Part shown: piece after piece, positions 9,683 through 17,805 of the stretch | Layout: every line of letters starts with the position of its first letter | How positions within the stretch are numbered: position 1 is the first letter of the stretch | From: Ramicandelaber brevisporus | Lineage: Eukaryota > Kickxellomycota > Ramicandelaberales > Ramicandelaberaceae | Length of the DNA: 18,548 nucleotides | NCBI GenBank assembly: GCA_025201865.1 | Contig: MU603037.1 | Coordinates: 6,065 to 24,612, forward strand | Direction of reading: 5' to 3' | Notes under the pieces: generated by a model | The model's database searches: none | Told to the model about the DNA's origin: nothing | Seen by the model: only the letters and a program-made list of their open reading frames with translations | Position numbers and translations under genes: made by a program

Positions 9683-10055
9683 GCGGAGCTTGTAGATTGG
9701 CTCCTCTCCTCCAAAACTGACGCAAGGCTCACTAATTTGCCTGGTCAGTTGATGCGGGAAATAACCTGTGTGCCTTCTGCTGAATAATGGGGATGGAAGC
9801 CAAGTCGAGCAGAAGCAACCCACACAAGTAAGACGGCCAGCGAGCAAAGGCTACAAGGGCTGCAAGGAAAGGCGGGAGAGATATACGCAAGGAAGGGCGT
9901 AAAGGAGATTTAGCAGTGCCGGAAGGGCGTTGCAAAGAGTTGAACAGAGCAGAGCAGAGAGCGAAAGAAAGTGTGAGTGAGTGAGAAAGTGGGTTGCAGC
10001 GAGCAGATTCAAATCAGAAGGCGGAAGCGGTCTGCACCAGCGCACCAGAGAACGT

Positions 10056-10154
10056 AGAGGCAGAGGCAGAGGCAGAGGCAAAGGAAGAGGCAGAGGAAGA
10101 TCGCAAGCCGCGGGCACCGTCAGTTGAGTGAGTGAGTGAGTGAGCGAGCGAGCG
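10056..10154. repeat. Short tandem repeats GGCAGA and GAGT/GAGC in the Pumilio leader
   Basis: Positions 10056-10097 carry a hexamer repeat AGAGGC with one variant unit. Positions 10126-10154 carry a tetramer run GAGT changing to GAGC. In the Pumilio mRNA sense these are pyrimidine-rich. GA runs recur at about 10223-10246 and 10353-10366. Confidence 0.8.
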
Positions 10155-10770
10155 ATCAGACGAAGAGAAAGAAGGGACAGTGTGCAATGGTAAGCGTTCT
10201 GTATGACAATATATGAGTGGAAAAGAGAGAGAGAGGGAGAGAGGGCTCTATGCGCGACGACGAAAGACAGAGAAAGCACGCGCGCACGCACAGACGGATG
10301 GGCAGGCGGACGTGGACACTGTTGGTGCAGTTTGGTGGCACAAAGGCGTTTGAAGAGAGAGAGAGAGAAGGTCGCCCTTGGTTTGGAACGCAATCTACGT
10401 GTCTATGCGCAGGATGGAAGAAGCCTGAAGGCGATGGAGAAGTAGATTAGCAGAAAGAAGAGGAGAATGAAAGAATGCTCGGCAGCCAGATCTGCACTAC
10501 CAGCTCGACGGACTGAGTTTTTTATGCGGTGGAAGATGCGAGCTGCAGAAGAAGAAGCAGAAGCAGAAACAGAAGAAGGAAGAAGAGGAGCGGTCGCGAA
10601 ACAGGAAGCGAAACCACAGCAACGAAAAGGGAGGGGATAATCCCAGCTATTAGAAATTCGGGACAGCTCGAGCAGGTGCTTTTTGAACCCCTGAAGTATT
10701 TCCCCCCAATCTCGCAAGCCAGCCAGCTGGCCCATGTGGCGCAACTTGCCGATTTCGTTGCTGTTGCGAT

Positions 10771-10785
10771 GTTTTTTTATTAAAT
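10771..10785 (-). promoter_or_regulatory. TATA-like element for the Pumilio gene
   Basis: Read on the minus strand the sequence is an A/T stretch containing TATTTAATAAAAAA. It lies about 40-50 bases before the first minus-strand ATG upstream of the AUG-free leader (10735-10733), so a start site near 10735-10745 would give a leader of about 1.05 kb. The position is inferred from sequence only. Confidence 0.35.
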
Positions 10786-11043
10786 ATTGTTTGTTTTTTA
10801 ATAGCGAGGGATAAATGAGGAATAGGAAGAGGCTGATTGAACGGACTACGTCATAAAGTCTATTAGTGCAGCCAATGGTCGATGACACGGATCGGAACTT
10901 CATGTGACTTGTTTGCCTTGGCTGAAGTTGCTGCGGCGGGTGTGTACGTGCTGATAGTCAGTGACTGGTCGAGTCCAGTGGAACAGCATGCGTGATACGG
11001 AATCAGCATTGCTACCGCCCCTCCATTCTCACGATCAAAGCTG

Positions 11044-11071
11044 CACCTTGATGTTGTCCAACTGCAAGGTG
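11044..11071. repeat. 28-bp near-palindrome in the divergent promoter region
   Basis: Arms CACCTTG (11044-11050) and CAAGGTG (11065-11071) are perfectly complementary. The inner GTTG and CAAC (11053-11056 and 11059-11062) are also complementary. Overall 11 of 14 base pairs match. It could be a site for a dimeric regulator or chance. Confidence 0.5.
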
Positions 11072-11437
11072 ATTTCATTGAATAAAAAAAGTATCCGAAA
11101 TTCGTGCTCACGAATGAATCACTTTGAAAGTCAGTAATTGACCACAAAGTTGGCGGCATGCCGCTCTTTCCTTCCTTCCCTGTTTTGAGGTCGCTAGTAC
11201 TACCGATGTAATCTGACAGAAATGTCCAGTTGACCAAAAGAGCGATGAGTGATGCTGGCCGTCATCGAGACATCAATAACACAATAGCACAATAACACCT
11301 GAGGTTGACCGTTTCTCGGTGGATTATGTATATTTGTTTTGAATGTGAGTTTGAGTTTGAACTTGATATATTTTTTTTTCAACACGTCATAAGCCGCAGC
11401 TCTGTCTGTGTGGCATATCGGTGGCAGTCGGACCCTT

Positions 11438-11515
11438 CACGTGCCCACAACCACCAGCCAATTGTGATCCGTAGGCTGTCGCGGTGGAACTTGAGCGTAG
11501 CTCGAAGTTTAAAAA
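11438..11515 (+). promoter_or_regulatory. Malate synthase core promoter: CACGTG, CCAAT and TATA-like box
   Basis: Three motifs occur in order on the plus strand: palindromic E-box CACGTG (11438-11443), CCAAT (11458-11462) and TTTAAAAA (11508-11515). The TATA-like box is 275 bases before the preferred start codon at 11783 and 43 bases before an in-frame ATG at 11558. The order and spacing are typical of a eukaryotic class II promoter. The identity of any binding protein is not shown by the sequence. Confidence 0.5.
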
Positions 11516-11700
11516 GGACTGGAAGGTGCAGCAGCCTAGCCGGGAAGAGGAAGAAGAATGTCTTGCCCTGCCTCAACAACACACACTCACACACGAATTC
11601 GCGAGCGCTATCATAGACTATTATCACGATTATCGGGTGACAGTCGCACAACTCTTTTATTCTTTGTTTCACCACCACAACCACAACCACAACCGCCGCC

Positions 11701-11739
11701 AACAACAGCAGCAGCAACAGCAGCAACAGCAACAGCAGC
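11701..11739 (+). repeat. CAG/CAA repeat upstream of malate synthase
   Basis: A run of mixed CAA and CAG triplets lies in the probable 5' leader, preceded by ACCACA units and followed by T8. In the malate synthase frame it would read as Thr/Ala, not Gln. Confidence 0.8.
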
Positions 11740-11782
11740 TTTTTTTTGCTTCTTATCAGCAGCTTCATCACAACCATTCATC

Positions 11783-13423
11783 ATGCCAGCTTTTGACTCG
11801 AAAGTGCCCGGCGTCGCCATTCTCGGCGAGGTCACCGCTGAGCAGGCCGAAATCCTGACTCCGGAGGCTCTCACCTTCCTGGCCACCCTGCAGCGCGCCT
11901 TCAACGCCACCCGTCTCACTCTCCTGCAGAAGCGTGTGTTGCGTCAGCAGCAGCTCGATGCCGGCGCTCTGCCAGACTTCCTTCCGGAGACTGCCCACAT
12001 TCGCGCCGATGCCTCCTGGCAAGGAGCGAAGCCAGCCCCAGGTCTTGCCGACCGCCGCGTCGAAATCACCGGCCCGGTTGACCGCAAGATGGTTATCAAT
12101 GCGCTCAACTCTGGCGCATCGACCTTCATGGCTGACTTTGAGGACTCCAGCGCTCCAACCTGGGCCAACAACTTGAGCGGCCAGATCAACATGCGCGATG
12201 CCCTGCGCCGCACCATCACCTACACTGCCCCAGGTGCCAACGGCAAGACCTACAAGCTGCGCGCCGACGGCAAGGTTGCCACTTTGATTGTCCGTCCACG
12301 CGGATGGCATCTTGAGGAGAAGCACGTGTTGATCGATGGAGTTCCATGCTCGGGATCGATCTTCGACTTTGCACTGTACTTCTTCCACAACGCTCGCGCC
12401 TCCATCGCCGCCGGCCAAGGTCCATACTTTTACCTGCCAAAGATGGAGAGCCATCTGGAGGCTCGTCTGTGGAACGACATCTTCAACCTCGCCCAGGACA
12501 TGCTCGCCATTCCACGCGGCACCATCCGCGGCACTGTTCTCATCGAGACCATCCTGGCTGCATTCGAGATGGACGAAATCATCTTTGAGCTGCGTGACCA
12601 CTCCTCTGGTCTGAACTGCGGTCGCTGGGACTACATCTTCTCGTACATCAAGAAGTTCCGCAACCACTCGCAGTTTGTGCTCCCAGACCGCAAGGACGTG
12701 TCGATGACCGTGCCATTCATGGATTCCTATGTGCGTCTGCTCATCAAGACTTGCCACCGCCGCGGTGTCCACGCCATGGGTGGCATGGCTGCCCAGATTC
12801 CAATCAAGGACGACAAGGCTGCCAACGACGCTGCCATGGCTCGCGTCCGCGCCGACAAGGAGCGCGAGGCTCGCGCCGGTCACGATGGAACCTGGGTTGC
12901 TCACCCAGCTCTTGTCATCCTGGCCAAGGAGGTGTTCGACAAGTACATGCCAGGTCCAAACCAGCTGTTTGTGCGCCGCGAGGGCGATGCCCCAATCACT
13001 GCGACGGACCTCATCAGCCCGGTTGTTGGCCCAGGCGCCGGCATCACCGAGGCTGGTATCCGCACCAATCTGTCCGTTGGTCTGCTGTACATGGAGTCCT
13101 GGCTCGGCGGTCTCGGCTGCGTGCCAATCCACAACCTGATGGAGGATGCTGCTACTGCCGAGATTTCCCGCTCGCAGCTGTGGCAGTGGGCTCGTCACGG
13201 TGCTCGTACCGTCGATGGTCAGCAGATTTCCCCAGCCTACCTGCTTGCACTCCTGGATGAGGAGACCGAGAAGCTGCGCCGCTCTGGAAAGAAGTACGCA
13301 AAGCTGGAGCTCGCCAAGAAGCACTTTGCCACACAAATCACCGGTGAGCAGTATGACGACTTCCTGACCACCCTGTGCTACGATGACATTGTCAAGTACG
13401 CCTCTGCCTCTCCAAAGATTTAA
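11783..13423 (+). CDS. Malate synthase (type A)
   Basis: This 546-residue enzyme condenses glyoxylate with acetyl-CoA to give malate and CoA, the second specific step of the glyoxylate cycle, needed for growth on acetate or fatty acids. The length matches the type A family. The signature [16 protein letters not shown] is complete at residues 271-286. The conserved PRGWH segment carries Arg173, and MEDAAT carries Asp455, the expected catalytic base. The protein ends in Pro-Lys-Ile, not a canonical SKL-type peroxisomal signal. The start at 11783 begins the conserved sequence, with A at -3. An in-frame ATG at 11558 with no stop between would add 75 low-complexity residues and cannot be excluded. 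Codon use is strongly biased toward C-ending codons, suggesting high expression. No introns interrupt the frame. Confidence 0.98.
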   Translation: MPAFDSKVPGVAILGEVTAEQAEILTPEALTFLATLQRAFNATRLTLLQKRVLRQQQLDAGALPDFLPETAHIRADASWQGAKPAPGLADRRVEITGPVDRKMVINALNSGASTFMADFEDSSAPTWANNLSGQINMRDALRRTITYTAPGANGKTYKLRADGKVATLIVRPRGWHLEEKHVLIDGVPCSGSIFDFALYFFHNARASIAAGQGPYFYLPKMESHLEARLWNDIFNLAQDMLAIPRGTIRGTVLIETILAAFEMDEIIFELRDHSSGLNCGRWDYIFSYIKKFRNHSQFVLPDRKDVSMTVPFMDSYVRLLIKTCHRRGVHAMGGMAAQIPIKDDKAANDAAMARVRADKEREARAGHDGTWVAHPALVILAKEVFDKYMPGPNQLFVRREGDAPITATDLISPVVGPGAGITEAGIRTNLSVGLLYMESWLGGLGCVPIHNLMEDAATAEISRSQLWQWARHGARTVDGQQISPAYLLALLDEETEKLRRSGKKYAKLELAKKHFATQITGEQYDDFLTTLCYDDIVKYASASPKI

Positions 13424-13602
13424 ACTATACAAACTCTCTCTCTCTCTTTTATTTTCTAAAAACTGAACACTTTGCAATATACTACTTTCTTTCAATGTTC
13501 ATATCGATGTCAATGTTGATGTTGGAATCAGCTATGATGTTAATGCAGTTCGCATGCTAGTTTACTTGTTTGTTTAGTAATTTGATGACTTTGTGATATT
13601 TT

Positions 13603-13608
13603 AATAAA
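13603..13608 (+). terminator. Polyadenylation signal AATAAA for malate synthase
   Basis: AATAAA lies 180 bases after the malate synthase stop, in an A/T-rich stretch. It is within 65 bases of the minus-strand signal for Nop56, so the convergent 3' ends nearly meet in a 269-bp spacer. Confidence 0.6.
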
Positions 13609-13667
13609 ATTATAAAAGGTTAAACACATAAGAACACAAGACAATAACTTGGCATCGTCCAAATCAT

Positions 13668-13678
13668 TTTATTTTATT
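13668..13678 (-). terminator. Two overlapping polyadenylation signals for NOP56
   Basis: On the minus strand AATAAA occurs twice, at 13678-13673 and 13673-13668, sharing one base. They lie only 15-25 bases after the stop codon, implying a very short 3' UTR. Confidence 0.55.
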
Positions 13679-13692
13679 TTTCTTTTCTTAAT

Positions 13693-15222
13693 TTAGTTCT
13701 TGGACTTCTTGGACTTCTTCTCAGACTTTGGAGTCTTCTCGGTCTGCTCTTCCTTGGACTTCTTGCTCTTCTTTGGAGTTGCCTCTGGCTCAGCAACCGG
13801 CTCGGCAGCAATGCTCTTGCGCTTTTCCTTCTTGTCCTTCTTCTCCTTCTTGTCCTTCTTCTCAGACTTCTTCTCCTCAGCAGCTGTCTCGTCATCATCA
13901 TCGTCAATCTGCATCATGTCCTCTTCGGAGCGCAGAGCATCAATGACCTTCTGCATGACATCCGAGTTCTTGGTTGGCTGAGCGCCAGCCTCGTAGAATG
14001 CCAAACGATCCTCAACCTGGTTCTTGAGGGCCTCGCCGAACTTGGATGTTGGAGTCTCGGTGAAGTAGTCAATGCGGGAAGCAATCGAGCACTTGTTGGC
14101 CAGGAACCGAGAGATGCGACCCTTGTTCTTGAGACCAGCACGGCCAATGAAGCTGGAGTGGTACAGCAGACCGTACTTGGGAGTGTTGCCCTTGGTCTTG
14201 AGCGCTCTGAACAGAGCCTTCTCAGCACCGAGAATCTGGACGGTGGAGGCTGGGTACTTGCTGAGGTTGACCAGCGAGCCAGCGTGCGAAATGAGACGAG
14301 CACCAACAATCTCGCCAATCAAAGCAGCCAGGTTTGGTGCAACATGGCTCATCTTGCTAATCAGGTACTGGTGCAGCTGCTTGCGGTAGTCAGTGAGGCT
14401 GGTTACCCGGATGGCAAAGCTCTCAATGTTGAGCATGTCAATCTCGGAAATGTCCGTACCCATTGATGCACGAGCCGCATCGATAATCTGCTGAGCGCGC
14501 TGCTCGTCGCCATCGAGAATCTCAACGAGACCATCCTTCTTGGACTCATCAGCCAGCGAGGCCTTGTTCTTGATGAACTTGGCCAGCTTGGCGAAGGTGG
14601 CGTTGTCGGCAACAATCTTGGCAAGCTCTGGGAAATGCCACGAGTACCATTCGCGAACACGCATCGAGAACATGTTGACGTCCTTGTCCAGCTGATCCAG
14701 GAGAGCAATGGCCTGGATGATCATGTTGTCCGAGCGGTTAACGTTGAACTTGACCTTGGCACGCGAATAGCTGTGGCCGAGACCAAGCTGAGCCTTGTCA
14801 ATGTCACCGGTCTTCAGCTGCTTCAGCAGCTTGTCAAAATGCTGACGGATACCACGCAGAATCTCGTTGATGGTCTCGTTGGCAACGCACTCATACTGCA
14901 GGGTTTGCTTGATGGCGCCGGCCAGTCCCTTCTCGGACACACCGAGGGTGATACCGCCCTTGGCGGATTTGGGCAGGTTGAGCTGCAGGAATTCGCTGAG
15001 AGTTTCGTTCAGGACGCCTTCGGAAACGTCGTTGGCGTTCTCAAGTGCATTGATGGCGGATTTGAACGGCAGGAATGACTTTAGCTTAATGTACTTGCCG
15101 AACTTGGCGAGATCAAGCATGTGCTGCTGCAGCTCATCTGACTTTGTGCTGATCGACTCAAACTGCGCAACCTCGAACAAGCTGTAGCCAGAGGCCGATT
15201 CAAACAACACAAACGTCGACAT
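13693..15222 (-). CDS. NOP56: Nop56, core protein of box C/D snoRNPs
   Basis: This 509-residue nucleolar protein scaffolds box C/D small nucleolar RNPs with Nop58, fibrillarin and Snu13, which guide rRNA 2'-O-methylation and pre-rRNA processing. The N-terminal NOP5NT region (about 4-70) begins [13 protein letters not shown] and contains [12 protein letters not shown], which fit Nop56 better than Nop58. The coiled-coil and NOP domain follow (about 150-410), with the conserved [11 protein letters not shown] at 307 and [17 protein letters not shown] shortly after. From about residue 435 the tail is acidic, then Lys/Glu-rich with KKDKKEK repeats, as in other eukaryotic Nop56 proteins. ATG at 15222-15220 gives the standard N-terminus and no upstream minus-strand ATG occurs for over 250 bases. 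One exon, strong codon bias. Convergent with malate synthase. Confidence 0.98.
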   Translation of the reverse strand: MSTFVLFESASGYSLFEVAQFESISTKSDELQQHMLDLAKFGKYIKLKSFLPFKSAINALENANDVSEGVLNETLSEFLQLNLPKSAKGGITLGVSEKGLAGAIKQTLQYECVANETINEILRGIRQHFDKLLKQLKTGDIDKAQLGLGHSYSRAKVKFNVNRSDNMIIQAIALLDQLDKDVNMFSMRVREWYSWHFPELAKIVADNATFAKLAKFIKNKASLADESKKDGLVEILDGDEQRAQQIIDAARASMGTDISEIDMLNIESFAIRVTSLTDYRKQLHQYLISKMSHVAPNLAALIGEIVGARLISHAGSLVNLSKYPASTVQILGAEKALFRALKTKGNTPKYGLLYHSSFIGRAGLKNKGRISRFLANKCSIASRIDYFTETPTSKFGEALKNQVEDRLAFYEAGAQPTKNSDVMQKVIDALRSEEDMMQIDDDDDETAAEEKKSEKKDKKEKKDKKEKRKSIAAEPVAEPEATPKKSKKSKEEQTEKTPKSEKKSKKSKN

Positions 15223-15398
15223 TGTTCTATTTTCCTATAGTACTGCTTCTGCGACTGCGACTGCTGGTGCTGGTTCTGGTGCTGGTGCTGGTGCTGACGC
15301 TGTTGCTGGTGTTTTATTTTTTCTTATTCTTCTTAATGTGTGCGTGTATGTATGTGCGTGTCTGTCTGAAACTCTGCAGATCAACTTGGCCGCGTGCG

Positions 15399-15408
15399 TT
15401 TATTTAAA
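15399..15408 (-). promoter_or_regulatory. TATA-like box for NOP56
   Basis: The minus strand reads TTTAAATAAA, about 180 bases upstream of the NOP56 ATG, with an AUG-free leader between. The same bases include an AATAAA and might instead serve 3'-end formation of the upstream zinc-finger gene. Confidence 0.35.
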
Positions 15409-15437
15409 CTTGCCCTCCAATATTTTGCACGCAAGAA

Positions 15438-15443
15438 TTTATT
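15438..15443 (-). terminator. Polyadenylation signal AATAAA for the zinc-finger gene
   Basis: AATAAA on the minus strand lies about 180 bases after the stop of the zinc-finger gene and upstream of the NOP56 TATA-like box. Confidence 0.5.
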
Positions 15444-15620
15444 TGCGTACAAAATTTCGCCTGGAATTAGAGCAATGATATGCTGGCTACAAATGACATC
15501 AGCGTATATACTTTGAGACAGATGCTAGAGAACAACGGCAAAGGGAGTGAATTAAAAAGATAGATAAAGCATGTTTAATTGTGATGGCTGAGGTACTGCA
15601 GATAACGATGCAGTTTCAAA

Positions 15621-16745
15621 CTAATTGATGTCATCATCATCATCATCATCACCCATGTCACTCAGCACTAATTCATCGCCATCATCATCTTCGTCATTAT
15701 ACTCGCTATTGTACTGACTCGCAGAGTTATCTGGTTTAGTATTGTCATTGGTTGTGTCCAATCGAGTGATGAGATAGCACATAGTTTGTGTCTTTGCATA
15801 AAGTAATCTCAATAAAATAGCAGGAACAACTGTTAATTGCTCTCCTTGATGATTTATTTTCTTGTGGCTGCTCTTATTATCAACCGTGTAGCCACAATAT
15901 CCACAGTCGGATGTAACACACAGCCAGCCTTTAACAATATCTGGATGCTGCAGTTGACTTGGGTCGCGAATCACTGCTGCGAGATGTGAATTATTCGTGT
16001 GTTGATTGATACTGGGATCGGCAGCTGCATCCACTGCACTTTCTGGCAAAGCAAAGTTGTCAATCGACTTTTCATCAAATCCATGCTTCAGTTGCAAGTG
16101 TGTGAGAAGACATTCTGGCATCAACCTGCATTCGTAACAAATGAACACTCCAATAGTTTTATGATAACCACAACGAATTCCATTTACATAAAAATCATCC
16201 ACATAAGCGAAATAATATTTGCGTTGAGTAATCTGAGTTGGAGGCTGATGTTCTTTCTGCTGCTGCTGCTGTTGTTGTTGCCCCATGGTAATATCATGAT
16301 ATGTTCGTACATGACCACGTAAAGCGCCAGCCGTTATGGCTGTTGATGTACAATCTGGAATAGGACATGGCCATCGATCGTTTAGCGACCGTCGAGTCAG
16401 AATGCAAATCTTCCCAAATATATAAAACTCGGCCCGGAGCATGTGTTCATGTTGGTGCATTCTCCTATTGCCGATATAATTGAAACCGCGGTCACATCCA
16501 TGATGATCGCAAATGAACTGCCGCTGATTCTTGGGAGCTTCTGCAGCCTGGTCACTATCGTCATCATCTTCATTCTTAGATTTGATATCAGCTTCCGAGT
16601 CAGATTCGACTTTGGTGTCAATGTCTGAAGTATGCTGTTCGAGTTTGATATCAGCTGTAGAGAGACTTGACTCGAGCTTGACTTTCACGTCGACTTTTGC
16701 TGCTGTTGCTGTTGGTGGTTCTGTCTTGATCTTCACGGTCGACAT
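15621..16745 (-). CDS. C2H2 zinc-finger protein with OrsD-like finger pair
   Basis: This is a 374-residue single-exon protein, probably a nuclear nucleic-acid-binding protein. Residues 1-70 are rich in Lys, Glu and Asp with repeated VK(I/V)K-type units. Finger 1 is C79-C84-H97-H101 and finger 2 is C127-C132-H145-H150, both C-x4-C-x12-H forms. A Gln run precedes a second block: finger 3 is C203-C206-H216-H221 (FICYECRLMPECLLTHLQLKHG spacing C-x2-C-x9-H-x4-H) and finger 4 is C281-C284-H294-H299 with the same spacing, about 75 residues apart. This spaced pair resembles the OrsD-type domain (formerly DUF3505) of fungi; that match is from memory of the pattern. The C-terminus is Asp-rich and ends in about seven Asp. 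The start is the first ATG for about 150 bases. The specific target is unknown. Confidence 0.9.
   Translation of the reverse strand: MSTVKIKTEPPTATAAKVDVKVKLESSLSTADIKLEQHTSDIDTKVESDSEADIKSKNEDDDDSDQAAEAPKNQRQFICDHHGCDRGFNYIGNRRMHQHEHMLRAEFYIFGKICILTRRSLNDRWPCPIPDCTSTAITAGALRGHVRTYHDITMGQQQQQQQQKEHQPPTQITQRKYYFAYVDDFYVNGIRCGYHKTIGVFICYECRLMPECLLTHLQLKHGFDEKSIDNFALPESAVDAAADPSINQHTNNSHLAAVIRDPSQLQHPDIVKGWLCVTSDCGYCGYTVDNKSSHKKINHQGEQLTVVPAILLRLLYAKTQTMCYLITRLDTTNDNTKPDNSASQYNSEYNDEDDDGDELVLSDMGDDDDDDDIN
15627..15651 (-). repeat. ATC triplet repeat encoding terminal polyaspartate
   Basis: On the plus strand this is a run of ATC triplets; on the coding strand it is GAT, giving the acidic C-terminal tail of the zinc-finger protein. 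Confidence 0.85.
16258..16281 (-). repeat. CAG/CAA repeat encoding polyglutamine between finger pairs
   Basis: CTG then TTG triplets on the plus strand encode eight Gln on the minus strand, separating fingers 1-2 from fingers 3-4. Confidence 0.85.
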
Positions 16746-17166
16746 GGCTGGCTGGCTGCTTGGTAGATCTGCTGTTCTGTTCTGTCCTGTTGTTATTGCT
16801 ATTGGTAGTGGTCAATCTTCAGTCGAGTAATAGAGAGCAGAGAGAGCAAACCAGTCACCTTGAACAAACGCGAATAAAATTGACAAATCGGCTTCATCCT
16901 TACTGCTATCCAGCACTGCATGGTCAAATGGTGCTGTTTGTGCCCAACTGGGATGATAATTATGAGCAGTATACATTCACACTACCGCAACTCGTACTAC
17001 GCTCACTTTTTACCTCAATTTGTTAATCTACTGCGTCGAATAGTCTAGCCACTCTCCATGGCGTGAATACACACCCACAATGCGTCGCAACTGCATCCTC
17101 ACAACTCCCCTCTCTTCTACACACGTTCTCCTTTTAAAGTCTGCTTTGAAATGCATAGCTTAATTC
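16746..17166. other. Spacer between zinc-finger gene and secreted-protein gene
   Basis: This 421-bp spacer holds the promoter and leader of the zinc-finger gene and the 3' UTR of the secreted-protein gene. The first 148 bases lack a minus-strand ATG. A CCAAT on the minus strand lies near 16800. I see no minus-strand AATAAA near 17166. A plus-strand open frame at 16760-17026 is not convincing. Confidence 0.5.
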
Positions 17167-17604
17167 TTAACCAAGATTGATTCTAAAGTAGCCTTCATAA
17201 CCCGTGATCCTTTCATCAAAGTAAACAAGAGGCACATCCTTTGGAAGGTCATAGACTCTCATTGCCCATTGCACATTCGGTGGCAGCCACACCTCATCCG
17301 CGCCAACCTTCTCCATAATACCCGAGCACTTCACATCTGCTGTACAGGTAAGCTGGTCTCCCTTTTGCTTGCCCTTAATCTTGCTTGCCATGAAATGAGC
17401 TACCTCCCAGACACCTGGAGTCTTGCGGTCGGCTCTCGCTTTTATTAAATCGCCGACACAGTCGCCAAAAACTGGCGCATTATCGCAGTCCCAGCGAGAA
17501 CCATAAAAGACTCCGTTAATATGCTCACGAGAGATGCGAGGTATCTCAATAATGGTGGCGGAGGCTACCGCTGCGGCTAACAGAGCGAATACGACGACCT
17601 TCAT
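17167..17604 (-). CDS. Small secreted four-cysteine protein, function unknown
   Basis: This 145-residue protein begins with a clear signal peptide, MKVVVFALLAAAVASA, with likely cleavage after Ala16. The mature part has four cysteines (C40, C49, C87, C93), enough for two disulfides, and several Trp and Tyr residues (for example WDCDNAPVFGDC and a C-terminal GYEGYFRI). There is no membrane segment after the signal and no anchor sequence. I do not recognise the family; a small secreted protein of fungal type is the best description. ATG at 17604-17602 is the first in its frame and the 126 bases between it and a TATA box have no ATG. One exon. Confidence 0.87.
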   Translation of the reverse strand: MKVVVFALLAAAVASATIIEIPRISREHINGVFYGSRWDCDNAPVFGDCVGDLIKARADRKTPGVWEVAHFMASKIKGKQKGDQLTCTADVKCSGIMEKVGADEVWLPPNVQWAMRVYDLPKDVPLVYFDERITGYEGYFRINLG

Positions 17605-17730
17605 CTGGCAAACTTGTGTCTTGAATAGCAGTTCTGATGATAGCAGTGATGATGCTGGTGGCAGTGATTGTGGTGGTGGTGATAGCAGACAGAAAGAGAA
17701 AACGAGACAAGGACCGGCGAGTACGCACAC

Positions 17731-17739
17731 ATATATAGC
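17731..17739 (-). promoter_or_regulatory. TATA box for the secreted-protein gene
   Basis: The minus strand reads GCTATATAT, about 127 bases before the start codon at 17604, followed by an AUG-free leader. It is the clearest TATA box in the window. Confidence 0.6.
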
Positions 17740-17805
17740 ACATTGCTTGTTGCGAATCACTCAAATCAAGGAGGCAATTCACTCTCCCCCCCCTCTCTCG
17801 ATTCT

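Larger units (their letters stand above)
9683..11782. other. Divergent intergenic region: long Pumilio leader and malate synthase promoter
   Basis: This 2.1-kb spacer separates two divergent start codons. From 9683 to about 10732 the minus strand has no ATG at all and is pyrimidine-rich, while the plus strand has many ATGs, so this half is probably the Pumilio 5' leader. A TATA-like A/T stretch at 10771-10785 fits a start site just upstream. From about 10860 to 11440 I see no feature beyond a near-palindrome at 11044-11071. The malate synthase promoter elements lie at 11438-11515. Short open frames on both strands lack protein-like character. Confidence 0.6.
15223..15620. other. Spacer: NOP56 leader and promoter, zinc-finger gene 3' UTR
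   Basis: This 398-bp spacer is shared by two minus-strand genes. The part next to NOP56 carries an imperfect GGTGCT repeat (about 15262-15312) and no minus-strand ATG. A TATA-like TTTAAATAAA on the minus strand is at 15408-15399, about 180 bases before the NOP56 start. The right part is the 3' UTR of the zinc-finger gene, with AATAAA at 15443-15438. No further gene is visible. Confidence 0.6.

Noticed and set aside
10403-10903. Minus-strand frame of 166 residues upstream of Pumilio
   Set aside because: Its only ATGs are at or beyond the inferred transcript start, the composition follows the CU-rich leader, and the reading shows no protein-like pattern.
10863-11237. Minus-strand frame of 124 residues in the divergent spacer
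   Set aside because: Mixed composition without motif, no clear promoter or 3' signal, and position within a regulatory spacer. It cannot be excluded but is not supported.
11640-11770. 5' UTR intron before malate synthase ending at TTATCAG
   Set aside because: The acceptor has a good pyrimidine tract, but no canonical GTRAGT or GTATGT donor lies between the TATA-like box and it.
11768-13495. A 575-codon open frame antisense to malate synthase
   Set aside because: It mirrors the strongly biased codons of malate synthase, whose catalytic motifs are intact on the plus strand. Antisense open frames are a common by-product of such bias, and the predicted product resembles no protein.
16760-17026. 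Plus-strand frame with a hydrophobic start
   Set aside because: The Leu/Val run comes from TTG/CTG-rich sequence in the zinc-finger gene promoter, and the rest has no recognisable feature.
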